From Chloroflexi bacterium HGW-Chloroflexi-3 (GTDB taxonomy: Bacteria; Chloroflexota; Anaerolineae; Anaerolineales; Anaerolineaceae), in contig PHBX01000004.1 in the NCBI GenBank assembly GCA_002842045.1, forward strand, positions 40,680 through 104,679: a DNA stretch of 64,000 nt, in the 5' to 3' direction. The position numbers and the translations under genes were made by a program. The notes beneath the pieces are model-generated. The model had not been told where the DNA came from. It saw only the letters and a program-made list of their open reading frames with translations, and searched no databases. Below are positions 47,204-56,735 of the stretch, in pieces (the stretch's first letter is position 1; each line of letters begins with the position of its first letter).

Positions 47204-48532
47204 TTAAAACCGAAACAGGAAAGTCAAATCGTTAACATTCGTGCCGGTTGGTCCAGGCTTGAGTAAATCTCCCAGATGTTCAAAGAAATGATATGAATCA
47301 TTATTGGCGAGATATTCAGCTGGGTCGAGACCCAGCACTTGCGCACGATTAGCTGATTCACCTGTAACCACAGCCCCGGCAGCATCGGTGGGACCATCTT
47401 CTCCATCCGTCGCCAGTGTTACCAGCATCACATCGGGTACATCAGCCAATAAGGGAACGGCTGCCAATGCCAGTTCTTGATTGCGCCCACCTTTTCCCAG
47501 ACCTTGTATTGTCACGGTTGTTTCACCCCCGGCGATCATACAAACAGGTGACTGATTACTGCTTATTAATTTTTTCACCAGCGTTTTTGCTACTTCCCTG
47601 GCTTCTCCCTGCCAGGCATTTCCCAAATCAATGGTTGTAAAATCAAAATCACCAGCTGTTTGTGCAGCTGCTTGTGCAGCCAGTTCATTGCTGCCTACCA
47701 GAATATTTTTTACACACGCAAACAATTCATCACCTGGTTTAGGTGTCTCAATTTGCTGTTCAAAATGTTTCAAAATAGAAACCGGTATTTTATTTTCCAA
47801 ATTGTACTTAACCAGAATCGCTTTTACATCCTGCAAGGTGCTGGGATCAGGAGCAGTAGCACCCGAGGCAATCGCTTCCAAAGGGCTGTTGACCACGTCT
47901 GACAGAATTAAACTTATTAAGTTAGCTGGCGCAATGTGCTTTGCCAAACCTCCGCCTTTGATACGGTCCAGGTGCCGCCGTAGGGTGTTGATCTCGTCAA
48001 TCCTGGCACCACAAGCCAGCAATTCTCGCGTCAATTCGCGCATGTCATCCAGCGACACTCCGGGGTACGGCGCAGTGACCAGTGCAGATCCTCCGCCAGA
48101 GATCAGGCAGAAGATCAGATCATCTTTCGTAAAATTCTCTGCTGCATCTAACAACATTTCACCAGCTTGCAAACTGTTTTCGTCCGGCAGGGGATGGCTG
48201 CCTGGTTTGATAGTCAATCTTGGATCCTGAAAAGATGAAGCCTGTTTTGGCACCACCCAACCCCGTGTAAAGCGCACACCAAGGATATTCACCAATGCAG
48301 CGCTCATCGGCAGGGATGCCTTTCCAAACGCCATCAAATAAAGATGCTGATATTGATCCAGATCATAGACTTGATCACCGCAGACCAGCAGATTTTGCTC
48401 ACGCTTCACAAACCGGGCTACAGCTTCTCCCGGCTCAACCGCATCAATCGCCGCCGCCAGTATGGATGCGATTTGATTTCCCTGATTGTATTGTCTTAAT
48501 GATGTTGTTTGGAATAATTGTGGATTGATCAT
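47204..48532 (-). CDS. Glycerate 2-kinase (DUF4147/MOFRL type)
   Basis: A 442-residue protein phosphorylating D-glycerate to 2-phosphoglycerate. The N-terminal DUF4147 domain (LMAFGKASLPMSAAL, SGGGSALVTAPYPGVSLDDM) and the C-terminal MOFRL domain (GGETTVTIQGLGKGGRNQELAL, DGEDGPTDAAGAVV, PTGTNVNDL) are both complete. It lies 200 bases downstream of a glucosylglycerate-phosphorylase-like gene whose product would be D-glycerate, which makes a pathway link plausible. Its own -10/-35 precede the ATG at leaderless spacing. Confidence 0.93.
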   Translation of the reverse strand: MINPQLFQTTSLRQYNQGNQIASILAAAIDAVEPGEAVARFVKREQNLLVCGDQVYDLDQYQHLYLMAFGKASLPMSAALVNILGVRFTRGWVVPKQASSFQDPRLTIKPGSHPLPDENSLQAGEMLLDAAENFTKDDLIFCLISGGGSALVTAPYPGVSLDDMRELTRELLACGARIDEINTLRRHLDRIKGGGLAKHIAPANLISLILSDVVNSPLEAIASGATAPDPSTLQDVKAILVKYNLENKIPVSILKHFEQQIETPKPGDELFACVKNILVGSNELAAQAAAQTAGDFDFTTIDLGNAWQGEAREVAKTLVKKLISSNQSPVCMIAGGETTVTIQGLGKGGRNQELALAAVPLLADVPDVMLVTLATDGEDGPTDAAGAVVTGESANRAQVLGLDPAEYLANNDSYHFFEHLGDLLKPGPTGTNVNDLTFLFRF

Positions 48533-48538
48533 GGAAGG

Positions 48539-48567
48539 ATGATAACAAAATTTGCATTTTACGCCAA
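48539..48567 (-). promoter_or_regulatory. Putative leaderless promoter of glycerate kinase
   Basis: On the minus strand TTGGCG (48562-48567), 17-base spacer, TATCAT (48539-48544), then six bases and ATG 48532. No Shine-Dalgarno. Confidence 0.5.
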
Positions 48568-48732
48568 GTTTATTTCTTGGTTGGTTTTCTTACTCTGTAA
48601 TAAGATCCGTTTCAAATACATCAACAATTCTGCCTTATTACCGTTGGCAAACCCATAATCATAAATACCAGATTACTATTCCGTTCTGCAGGTATGATAT
48701 CAGGCATTAATTGACAAACCAAAAACAAGACT

Positions 48733-50478
48733 TTATTGGCTTTTCAACCAGATAATCTCATAAGGGTTCATAAAAATCACCATTTTTTCTTGAGAAATAA
48801 AATTTCTTCGGGTCAATACATCCACCAAGGATTTTGGAGGTACAGTACCAAAACAATCCTGGCTGAAAGTGACCGATTGCCATTGATTGGTGACATTTTG
48901 CAATGCCAGGATGATTTCTGTTCCATCAGGTGAAATTCTCAATACAGCAAAAATCGCTGGTGAAAGATGAAGAATTTTCTGATGACCATTCGGATGAAAA
49001 GCATTTTCTCTTATCCTGCACATGATCAACTTCTTGTAACCTGAAAGAATTTGATAACGGATTGAATTGATATCCGAGATTTCGTTTTCAATTATGCTCA
49101 CATCGAGTTTTTGACGGTTAATCGATCTTGCAATCCCTGTTTCTTCGACCTCTTGGAGATGATTTCTAGAGCCCAATAGACTATGAATATAAATCCCAGG
49201 TATTCCTGTCAGAACTAATGGAATTGCCTGAGAAACTAAAAATCTTTTTACCTGAATATCAATTGATTCGCCAAGATTAGGATTATTTATTAAGTCAAAG
49301 TATGTAATATTTAATTCATATGGACTGGAAGAGCCATCTGTATTTGCTTTTGAAGAAATCTTTCCTCCATGAAGAAGTGTTTTATCTACCAATAATTGTA
49401 TTTCTTCAGGAGGTAAAATTCCCATCAAAGGCCGAATTCCAACACCATCATGTGAGGCAGTAAAATTGAAAAAGGTGGTTGTACAGGATGGAAGATTCAA
49501 AGTAGAAGCCCAATGTGAAAGATTTTCTGCAGAACCAGTCAAAATGGCGTGTGCTAATAAAGGTGGTAAAGAAAATTGATAAACAAGATGTGCTTCATTG
49601 TTGCCGTTACCAAAATATGAAAGGTTTTCATCATGAGGTACATTTGTCTCCGTAATAATAAGCACCTCTGGAGCAACCTCATCTAAAATAGCCCGCAACA
49701 GTTGAACAACAGCATGCGTTTGAGGTAGGTGGATACAACTCGTACCGACTTCTTTCCAAAGGTAGGCGATTGCATCAAGGCGGATCAATTTCGCACCAGA
49801 CAATATATATTTCAAAATAATTTCTACAACATCAATTAATGTGTCTGGATTCCTATAATTTAGATCAATTTGATCAGAGCTAAATGTTGTCCAAACCCAT
49901 TTTTTACAATTTTTTGTTTTAGAACAAGTGAGTAAAGGGGAAGTTCTAGGACGGGTGACTTTTGAAAGATCGGTATCAGGTTCTATGGAAATAAAATAAT
50001 TGCTATATTTTGAGTCATCCTGCAAGAATTGTTCAAACCATTTGCTTTTTGAAGATATGTGATTGATGACAGCATCAAACATCAATTGAATGCCATTGGA
50101 TTGGAACCTATTAATGTCATCCCAACTACCCAAATCTGGATTAACAGCCAAATAATCAATTACAGAAAAACCATCATCTGAAGAATATGGATAAAACGGA
50201 AGGATATGCACCGTATTGATAAATTTTTGAAGGTGTTTTTGAAAAAAAATGAATAAGGTTTCCAAAGGTTTTTGATTATTTTGATATATAGAATTCCCAT
50301 ATGTAATTAAAATGATATCTTCAAGTTTGAAAAATTGTTTTGCTTCAAATTTATCTTCTTTTTCCTGTTTTGGAAATTCAGATAATAAAACCTTAAGTCG
50401 ATCAAAGACTTTTTCTCCTTCTGAGTCACCAAATAGATAAATTACAAGATCATTAATTCTTTGATATTTCAATTCCAT
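48733..50478 (-). CDS. GH13_18 sugar phosphorylase, glucosylglycerate-phosphorylase-like
   Basis: A 581-residue alpha-amylase-family enzyme of the sucrose-phosphorylase subfamily. The nucleophile is Asp235 in LIRLDAIAYLWKE, the acid/base Glu277 in IITETNVPH, the transition-state Asp344 in ASHDGVG. The segments RPRTSPLLT, WTTFSSDQIDLNYRNP and GTSCIHLPQTH match the YcjM/GGaP-type branch rather than true sucrose phosphorylase. The expected reaction is phosphorolysis of 2-O-glucosyl-D-glycerate to glucose-1-phosphate and D-glycerate. Downstream glycerate kinase supports this, but substrate assignment needs assay. Last of the LacI-controlled operon. Confidence 0.85.
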   Translation of the reverse strand: MELKYQRINDLVIYLFGDSEGEKVFDRLKVLLSEFPKQEKEDKFEAKQFFKLEDIILITYGNSIYQNNQKPLETLFIFFQKHLQKFINTVHILPFYPYSSDDGFSVIDYLAVNPDLGSWDDINRFQSNGIQLMFDAVINHISSKSKWFEQFLQDDSKYSNYFISIEPDTDLSKVTRPRTSPLLTCSKTKNCKKWVWTTFSSDQIDLNYRNPDTLIDVVEIILKYILSGAKLIRLDAIAYLWKEVGTSCIHLPQTHAVVQLLRAILDEVAPEVLIITETNVPHDENLSYFGNGNNEAHLVYQFSLPPLLAHAILTGSAENLSHWASTLNLPSCTTTFFNFTASHDGVGIRPLMGILPPEEIQLLVDKTLLHGGKISSKANTDGSSSPYELNITYFDLINNPNLGESIDIQVKRFLVSQAIPLVLTGIPGIYIHSLLGSRNHLQEVEETGIARSINRQKLDVSIIENEISDINSIRYQILSGYKKLIMCRIRENAFHPNGHQKILHLSPAIFAVLRISPDGTEIILALQNVTNQWQSVTFSQDCFGTVPPKSLVDVLTRRNFISQEKMVIFMNPYEIIWLKSQ

Positions 50479-50490
50479 AAAAAGATCACC

Positions 50491-51765
50491 TTAATCATTA
50501 AAAGATTTTAGAATTTTTTCCAGACATTCCTGAGCAGTTTGATATGAAAAATATTTCTTTCCAACCATCGTATTAATGTCCACATAATTATCGACCATTT
50601 CTCGATTCTGCAAGAGTATCCTGACTTCAGAAACAGCCTGGTCAGTTATCTGACCTTCGATCTTAACCGCTTTGATTCCTGTTGGTTCGATGTCATCCTG
50701 GAAAATTTTATATCGATTTACCAGAAACGGCTTTTTAAAATAAATGGTTTCTAACAATGCATTACCAAACCCTTCGTAGAGACTTGGGTAAGTGATGAAA
50801 TCTGCATGAATATAAGCATCCCAAAGGCTATAATTTTTCGGTTTTCCTTTTCCAGTTTCTCGAACTGGTTGAAATCTTTCGGGCAAATACCTTAAATCCA
50901 CATTTTTCGTTGATGCCAAAGACATTAATCGGGAAAGATACTCTAGCGTATCATGTTCAGCTTTGTGAGTAATGATCAATTTAATAGGTAAGTCCGATAA
51001 TCGGCTTACAAGCTCGATGGCTAATTCAATACCTTTTCGAGGAATGACACGTGTAGGTTGAAGAAAAAAAAGATCATCTTTTTTTATTCCTAATTCCGAC
51101 CGCAGATCAGAATTATATGAATCTATCCCAGGTGGAACTGCGTGAAAATCAAATATATTTGGCAGAATTTCACTTTCGAATCCTCTGTTTGACAATTCGA
51201 GTTGGGCTTGAGAATTAATAACGACCTGACGAATATTGGTCAAACGAGGTGGAAAGTATTGATCTAATAATTCTTTCACACAATTTGTCTGATATTTTTC
51301 CCGTTCCCAATAAAAATCGTGATTGTGATTAATAGTAGGGATTTTTGTATCTTTAATAACCCGAAAAAGAGCTGCACTTAATGCCAGGTTAATAGGAATT
51401 GCAAACACATTTTGAACAGTAATCAACTCTATGTTAAAAATCTTTATGAAAGAATAAAGCTCTTTTTCAAGAATATTTGCCAGATCATTAATATTTTTTA
51501 AAAGATCCGGGTGGGTTAGGGAAGTTCCAAAAGCATTTTCAGTGATCCACTTAGCTTTAGGATGTGAAAAATGTGCAAATGGAACATACATTCTTCCTTC
51601 AATTGCCGGGTGTTTGGTTGTAATAACAATGTCCTGTGGATCCAATTCGCCAGCGAAATAATAATTTGAATGACCCATTCTTGTTAAAACATCCACTATT
51701 TTGGCTGTTTCTAATGAGACTCCATCGGTTCCAGCCAAACGGAATGATATATGACCAATTCTCAT
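50491..51765 (-). CDS. GT4-family glycosyltransferase
   Basis: A 424-residue GT-B glycosyltransferase: MRIGHISFRLAGTDGVSLET at the N-terminus, FLQPTRVIPRKGIELAIELV at the start of the nucleotide-sugar domain and the E-x7-E region in YPSLYEGFGNALLETIYFKKP. Such genes occur with GH13_18 phosphorylases and may act on glucosylglycerate, for example as a mannosyl- or glucosyltransferase, but the acceptor is not known. It lies between the permease genes (2-base gap) and the phosphorylase (12-base gap), so it is part of the operon. Confidence 0.85.
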   Translation of the reverse strand: MRIGHISFRLAGTDGVSLETAKIVDVLTRMGHSNYYFAGELDPQDIVITTKHPAIEGRMYVPFAHFSHPKAKWITENAFGTSLTHPDLLKNINDLANILEKELYSFIKIFNIELITVQNVFAIPINLALSAALFRVIKDTKIPTINHNHDFYWEREKYQTNCVKELLDQYFPPRLTNIRQVVINSQAQLELSNRGFESEILPNIFDFHAVPPGIDSYNSDLRSELGIKKDDLFFLQPTRVIPRKGIELAIELVSRLSDLPIKLIITHKAEHDTLEYLSRLMSLASTKNVDLRYLPERFQPVRETGKGKPKNYSLWDAYIHADFITYPSLYEGFGNALLETIYFKKPFLVNRYKIFQDDIEPTGIKAVKIEGQITDQAVSEVRILLQNREMVDNYVDINTMVGKKYFSYQTAQECLEKILKSFND

Positions 51766-51767
51766 AT

Positions 51768-52688
51768 CTATCCTTTGACACTCCCAGAGGTTAACCCTTG
51801 AGATAGATATTTTTCGAAAGCTAGAAATAGAACGATGATGGGAATTGTCATGATTGTTGAAGCCGCCATTACAACGTGTGGTCTCGGACTGGGGTCGTTG
51901 AATATTGTATTAATTTTTATCGGTATTGTGAATGTCGCTCGATCATTTAAAAATATAAATGCATACAAGAATTCATTCCACGCAATCATGAAAGTGTAGA
52001 TTCCTACTGTTACTAATGCTGGAATAGCTAACGGAATCGTAACTCTCCAAATAACTTCAAATCGTGTGCAACCATCAATAAGAGCTGCTTGTTCAATTTC
52101 ATCAGGTATAGTTCTGAAATAATTTGTCAACATATAAAGCGCTACCGGTAATGTTTGTGCAAGGTAGGTTAATACTAAAATAACAAGGTTATCCTGAACA
52201 TTAAATCCAAAAGTTTGGCTTATTTTTGAAAGCATCGCAAATAACGGGATCATTAATAAAACTGCTGGAAATAAATAAACAATCAAGACACCATTCAGTA
52301 TCCATTCTCTACCCTTAAAATGAAGTCTGGCGGATGCATACGCACCCATAATTGATAAAACAACAGCAATTAAAGCAGTTGGAATGGCAACTAATAGACT
52401 ATTAACAATATTTGATCCAAAATTTTGAAATGATTTCCAAGCCGGATCAAATAATTCACGGTAAGCGTCTAACCTCAGTGATGATGGAATATAAACTGGC
52501 GCACGGCCAGCAATTTCTGCACCAGATTTAAATGAAGAACTGACCATCCAATAAAAGGGGAAAATAATCATGGAAATAAAGAAGAACAAGCCAACTGCAA
52601 AGAGAAATTTTTCCCAACTTAATGTTTTTGCCAAATGGTCAATAAAATTGCCTTTATTCACTCTTTCATGCAGGTTCGAAGTACTCAT
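51768..52688 (-). CDS. ABC sugar transporter permease (MalG-like)
   Basis: A 306-residue permease with six segments and the EAA loop EQAALIDGCTRFEVIWRVTIPLAIPA that contacts the ATPase. The second permease of a carbohydrate-uptake-1 family importer. No ATPase gene lies in the cluster, so a shared MsmX/UgpC-type ATPase elsewhere is likely. It overlaps nothing; 13 bases separate it from the upstream permease. Confidence 0.93.
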   Translation of the reverse strand: MSTSNLHERVNKGNFIDHLAKTLSWEKFLFAVGLFFFISMIIFPFYWMVSSSFKSGAEIAGRAPVYIPSSLRLDAYRELFDPAWKSFQNFGSNIVNSLLVAIPTALIAVVLSIMGAYASARLHFKGREWILNGVLIVYLFPAVLLMIPLFAMLSKISQTFGFNVQDNLVILVLTYLAQTLPVALYMLTNYFRTIPDEIEQAALIDGCTRFEVIWRVTIPLAIPALVTVGIYTFMIAWNEFLYAFIFLNDRATFTIPIKINTIFNDPSPRPHVVMAASTIMTIPIIVLFLAFEKYLSQGLTSGSVKG

Positions 52689-52701
52689 GACGGTATCCTC
52701 A

Positions 52702-53664
52702 CTAGCTTTCTTCTGAATTTCGCATAATGATCAGGACATATCCAATAATAAACACAACCAGAGCAGCCATCATAATCATTGCAGTGGCGGCACCTTTGCC
52801 AAAATCGTACATATTAAAACTAAATTGATAGGTAAGTACTGGCAACACATTCGTACCATAACCACCACCTGTTAATAACCAGATATCATCAAATTTATTG
52901 AAAGTCCAAAGTAATCGCAACAGGAAAATAGCGCCCAATACATAACGGATTTGAGGAATAGTAATTGAAATAAATTTTTGCCAGGAATTTGCCCCATCTA
53001 CAGCAGCTGCTTCATACAAGGTATCGTCAATGGCCTGTAACCTGGCAAGGATCATCAACATTGCAAAGGGAAAATATCTCCAGGCTTGAAAAATGATGAC
53101 CAGCCAAATTGCCAATCCTCTGGTAGCGAGGAATGCCTGTTGCGTTTCAAGCAATCCTAAATTAATCAGAATATGATTCAGAACACCTGAAGGACGGGGA
53201 TCCAACAACCACCTCCAGACAAATGCTACACTGATCACAGGGGCGACATATGGAAATAAGAATACACTTCTTGCTAAACCTCTGCCCCGAAAAGGTCTAT
53301 TTAATAAAATCGCAGCAATCAACCCACCAATTAAAGTAATAAATGTTGAGATAAAGGAATAAAAAATGGTGGTTACCCATGCTCCCCATTGATTCGGACC
53401 ACCCCATTTGAAAGCAAAATCATTTAGAACGGATTTGTAATTATCAAATCCGATAAACGGTGCATGAAATACATCATTCAGATTATATAACCCGATTTTA
53501 TGAAAACTAATCCATACACTGAAAATAGCAGGAAATAAAATCAGCCCAAACACAATGACTGCAGTGGGCAAGATCAATAACCAGGCTAAACGCACTTCAC
53601 TGGCATGCATTGATCTGCTGAAAAGCCAAAATCTTTTTTTCGTTGAAGAAATCTCAGCCACCAC
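52702..53664 (-). CDS. ABC sugar transporter permease (MalF/UgpA-like)
   Basis: A 320-residue permease with six membrane segments and the EAA loop YEAAAVDGANSWQKFISITIPQIRYV. It pairs with the MalG-like permease to form the channel of a sugar or glycoside importer. A 158-base gap with a hairpin separates it from the solute-binding protein gene upstream. Substrate is inferred from the GH13_18 enzyme of the operon. Confidence 0.93.
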   Translation of the reverse strand: MVAEISSTKKRFWLFSRSMHASEVRLAWLLILPTAVIVFGLILFPAIFSVWISFHKIGLYNLNDVFHAPFIGFDNYKSVLNDFAFKWGGPNQWGAWVTTIFYSFISTFITLIGGLIAAILLNRPFRGRGLARSVFLFPYVAPVISVAFVWRWLLDPRPSGVLNHILINLGLLETQQAFLATRGLAIWLVIIFQAWRYFPFAMLMILARLQAIDDTLYEAAAVDGANSWQKFISITIPQIRYVLGAIFLLRLLWTFNKFDDIWLLTGGGYGTNVLPVLTYQFSFNMYDFGKGAATAMIMMAALVVFIIGYVLIIMRNSEES

Positions 53665-53747
53665 TTCTCCAATCTTAGTTTCATTCCAAAGGGAAGATAA
53701 AGCTAATTCAATGCTTTTACTTCCCTTTGGATGTTATAATCAGAGGA

Positions 53748-53803
53748 AACTGCTCACTAATTCAAGCTTTTTGGAGTCCAACCGAAAGATTTTGTGAGCA
53801 GTT
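53748..53803 (-). promoter_or_regulatory. Stem-loop between solute-binding protein and permease genes
   Basis: AACTGCTCAC (53794-53803 on the minus strand) pairs with GTGAGCAGTT (53748-53757), enclosing a 36-base loop. It could reduce read-through into the permease genes or protect the upstream mRNA, as often seen after binding-protein genes. Confidence 0.5.
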
Positions 53804-53822
53804 CCCATTTGACAAGCAAACT

Positions 53823-55346
53823 TTATTTCTGTCGCTCTGCCAATAATATTTCTACCTGTTCCTGTAACCATTGGGCTCCAGATTCAGGGGTCATCGATCC
53901 TTCAATTGCAATATTGCTGATCACTTGTGATATCAATAATCTTCCTTCAATATCACCGACAACAGCTCGTTCAACTGCATCATAATCAGGGCGGAAAAGC
54001 CAGCGTTGCATTGAGTCATAGCCTGCAGCAACAGCTTCTAAAGTTTCTGCTGGATAATATTCAAAGTACTTACTGCTATTTTTCCACTCATCAACCGCGC
54101 TTTCCAACACCGGCACTTTCCCTAAAGGTGCCAATGCAAGAATATCCTGGTAATTCTGACCAGTCATAAAGAATTTCACAACATCTACAGCAACCGGATT
54201 TGCATCACGCATGATACCCAAAGCAACCAATTGTCCGTATGTCGCAGCTCCATTTGGACCTTCCATCGAAGGGGCAAAACCGGTGCGGGCAGCCAGATCG
54301 GAGTAAGCGAGTTCGACGACGGAGCCGTCTGCCTTTCCGGAGCCATCCACCAGGTCATCCATGATGTAGGTCGAATAGAACATCATACCGCTTTGACCAT
54401 ATTCATAAGCTTCACGAGCACCACGCCAATATTGCGGGCCGGGAATTGCACAATCCTGTAGGCCGGCATAGAATTCCAGCGCAGCAACCATTTCCGGGGT
54501 ATCCATGGTGACAGCACCACTCTCATCAAAAGGCCAGGCATTATTGGAAATAGCAACCTGTTCAAAGACCTGATGCGGATAGTTTTGACCGGGGTCTGTA
54601 CCCAAACCAATACCATACAAAAGATTATCAGTACCAGGCAGGCCTTTACAAGAGGCAGTGATATCCTCCCATTTTACGGGGGCTGGTAAATTCAGTGTGT
54701 CAAATACATCCTGGCGATACCATAACGCCTGAATCCAGCCATCAAATGGCACAGCAGCATATTTTCCGGTGGAGGCATTGGTGACCATTGACAATGGTCC
54801 CTTGCGGAAGTCATCTTCGCCGATGGCGGCAATCGCTGCCATATTGGCTTCTTCATCCAATAGACCGTCTGCAGCAAAGGAAGCTACACGTTCAATTCCC
54901 TGGCGGACGATGTCTGGCAAACGGTTGGCTGCCACAGCGGTCGAAATGCGTTGGGATATACCGGCTTCTTCAATCGGCACAATCCGGATGTCTACTTCAG
55001 GGTGAAGTGCCATATAACGAGCAGCAACTTCCTCATACATTTTTACTCGATCTTCTTCATTGTCGGTGGTCCAGAATTCAACGACCGTCCGGTTTTGGAC
55101 AGCTTTTAGTTGATTTTGTAATTCATCAAGTTGAGCTTGCAAAGCTGGATCTACCACTACTTCTGTGTCGGATTGAGCTTCTTTTAGTTGATTGTTGAGA
55201 GCCTCAATTTGTGATTGTAATTCAGCAACTTTCTCTGCCGCTGCTGTGTCAGCAGGGGCTTCAACTTGACCCCCACAAGCAGCAAGGATCATTGACAAAA
55301 TAATCACAATACTCATTGAGAGCAGACGCCATTTATTTTTTTTCAT
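53823..55346 (-). CDS. ABC sugar transporter solute-binding lipoprotein
   Basis: A 507-residue extracytoplasmic binding protein. The signal ends in a lipobox (SMILAACGG). A coiled-coil-like region of about 50 residues with Gln/Leu heptads (AELQSQIEALNNQLKEAQ, LQAQLDELQNQLKAVQ) links the anchor to the family-1 binding domain (VVEFWTTDNEEDRVKMYEEV onwards). The coiled coil is unusual in such proteins and may form a spacer or oligomer. A ribosome binding site (AAAGGAGAATGAG) precedes the ATG. First structural gene after LacI. Confidence 0.93.
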   Translation of the reverse strand: MKKNKWRLLSMSIVIILSMILAACGGQVEAPADTAAAEKVAELQSQIEALNNQLKEAQSDTEVVVDPALQAQLDELQNQLKAVQNRTVVEFWTTDNEEDRVKMYEEVAARYMALHPEVDIRIVPIEEAGISQRISTAVAANRLPDIVRQGIERVASFAADGLLDEEANMAAIAAIGEDDFRKGPLSMVTNASTGKYAAVPFDGWIQALWYRQDVFDTLNLPAPVKWEDITASCKGLPGTDNLLYGIGLGTDPGQNYPHQVFEQVAISNNAWPFDESGAVTMDTPEMVAALEFYAGLQDCAIPGPQYWRGAREAYEYGQSGMMFYSTYIMDDLVDGSGKADGSVVELAYSDLAARTGFAPSMEGPNGAATYGQLVALGIMRDANPVAVDVVKFFMTGQNYQDILALAPLGKVPVLESAVDEWKNSSKYFEYYPAETLEAVAAGYDSMQRWLFRPDYDAVERAVVGDIEGRLLISQVISNIAIEGSMTPESGAQWLQEQVEILLAERQK

Positions 55347-55453
55347 CTCATTCTCCTTTACTTTGTTTTAATTTTGGATTACAGTTTTGAAAATATTTAT
55401 TATTATTTTTAAATCTCCTTTCTTCCCCATAACATTTACACATTAAACTCCTG

Positions 55454-56479
55454 TTAATCAACTAATCGTTCTCCAGTTGAATTCCGAATAATTAACTGCG
55501 GTTTTAATAAAACTTGTGGCTCATCCAAAGTTTCATTCTGAATTAGTTTGTATAACATTGAACTTAATAAACATCCGATGTGATAAATTGGTTGTCTTAA
55601 TGTAGTTAATGAAAAAACATCGGAAGGAGGAATATCGTCAAACCCTGCAATTGATAGGTCTTTACCAATTGTTAGTCCAATCTCTTGCGCGGATGACATG
55701 GCACTTAATGCCATCAGATCGTTAGAAGCTAAAATAGCAGTTGGTTTTTCTGCCAAACTCAATAATTTTTTTGCCCCTAATTCACCTCCTTTGCGGGTTA
55801 AGTCTCCTTCATAAACATATTGCAAATTAAAATCAATTCCATGATCAATCAAAGCTTTTCGATATCCTTCCAGGCGATAATTTGCAAACATTAAGTTAAA
55901 TGGTGCAGAAATAAAACCAATTCTTTTATGTCCTAAACTTATGAGATATTCTGTTAATTCATAAACCCCAGCTTCGCCATCTTCATCAATAAAATTGAAA
56001 CTGGTGCCAATATTTGATCTGCCAAAAACAACAAATGGTAAAGAAGTCGTTAATAAATACTTAATCCGTTCATCTTCATTGCGGGTTCGAACAACAATCA
56101 ATCCATCCACCCTTTTGCCTTCAACCATATGTCGATAGGCTGATATTTCATCTGGTCCAGGTGCTTGTACTGAAAGTAATAAACTCATTCCAAAATTTGA
56201 CAATTGATTACCAATTCCAGCAATTAATTCGCTGAAGTAAGGATCATTGAAACGAGGCCCATAAGTAGGTAAGATCAAACCAATCGTATCATTGCGTTGT
56301 TTTTGTAATTGTCTGGCAGTCAGATTTGGATAATAACCAAGTTTATTAGCAGCTGCCAGAATTATCTCTCGGGTTTCTTTAGCAACATCATTGTAACCAG
56401 TCAATGCCCTTGAGACGGTAGTGACTGAAAATCCGGTATATTTTGAAATTGTTTTTAGGGTAACTTGTGGTGACATCAT
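55454..56479 (-). CDS. LacI-family transcriptional regulator
   Basis: A 341-residue LacI repressor-type protein: N-terminal helix-turn-helix (TLKTISKYTGFSVTTVSRAL) with hinge (NKLGYYPNLTARQL), and a periplasmic-binding-like effector domain ending VLLKPQLIIRNSTG. The gene is transcribed in the same direction as the transporter-phosphorylase operon, with 107 bases to the next gene. Its promoter carries a perfect 32-bp palindrome, so it probably represses itself and the downstream genes in response to an imported sugar. Confidence 0.95.
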   Translation of the reverse strand: MMSPQVTLKTISKYTGFSVTTVSRALTGYNDVAKETREIILAAANKLGYYPNLTARQLQKQRNDTIGLILPTYGPRFNDPYFSELIAGIGNQLSNFGMSLLLSVQAPGPDEISAYRHMVEGKRVDGLIVVRTRNEDERIKYLLTTSLPFVVFGRSNIGTSFNFIDEDGEAGVYELTEYLISLGHKRIGFISAPFNLMFANYRLEGYRKALIDHGIDFNLQYVYEGDLTRKGGELGAKKLLSLAEKPTAILASNDLMALSAMSSAQEIGLTIGKDLSIAGFDDIPPSDVFSLTTLRQPIYHIGCLLSSMLYKLIQNETLDEPQVLLKPQLIIRNSTGERLVD

Positions 56480-56525
56480 TCCATCACGTGATACTTATGA
56501 ATTTTGATGGTTGCTGAAAAATCGT

Positions 56526-56557
56526 TGAATTTATCCGAAACGTTTCGGATAAATTCA
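56526..56557. promoter_or_regulatory. LacI-type operator, perfect 32-bp palindrome
   Basis: The left half TGAATTTATCCGAAAC is followed at once by its exact reverse complement, centred on the AACGTT typical of LacI operators. It begins at the -10 box of the lacI promoter and covers the expected transcription start, so binding would block transcription. No second copy is seen before the solute-binding protein gene. Confidence 0.9.
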
Positions 56558-56585
56558 TAGTACAATAATTTATTACGAATGTCAA
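56557..56585 (-). promoter_or_regulatory. Promoter of the LacI-led operon
   Basis: On the minus strand TTGACA (56580-56585), exactly 17 bases, TACTAT (56557-56562). The palindromic operator directly follows the -10. Confidence 0.75.
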
Positions 56586-56735
56586 GATATATCGCCTGAT
56601 TATTGGTTTTTTTAAGATAAATTAAACCAAGATGTATGTTTCAATTCACAAACTATCAATAATCTTTATATGAATAAATAAGAAAAAACATGATCTATAT
56701 TAAATTCTGGTCTTATTTAATTTCAAAGAAAATAG

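Noticed and set aside
48568..48732. A further gene or remnant between the phosphorylase and glycerate kinase genes
   Set aside because: Apart from the glycerate kinase promoter, no frame in this gap gives recognisable protein sequence or RBS.
50491..51765. Naming the GT4 enzyme mannosylglucosylglycerate synthase
   Set aside because: The N-terminal pattern and context are suggestive, but donor and acceptor cannot be read from the sequence.
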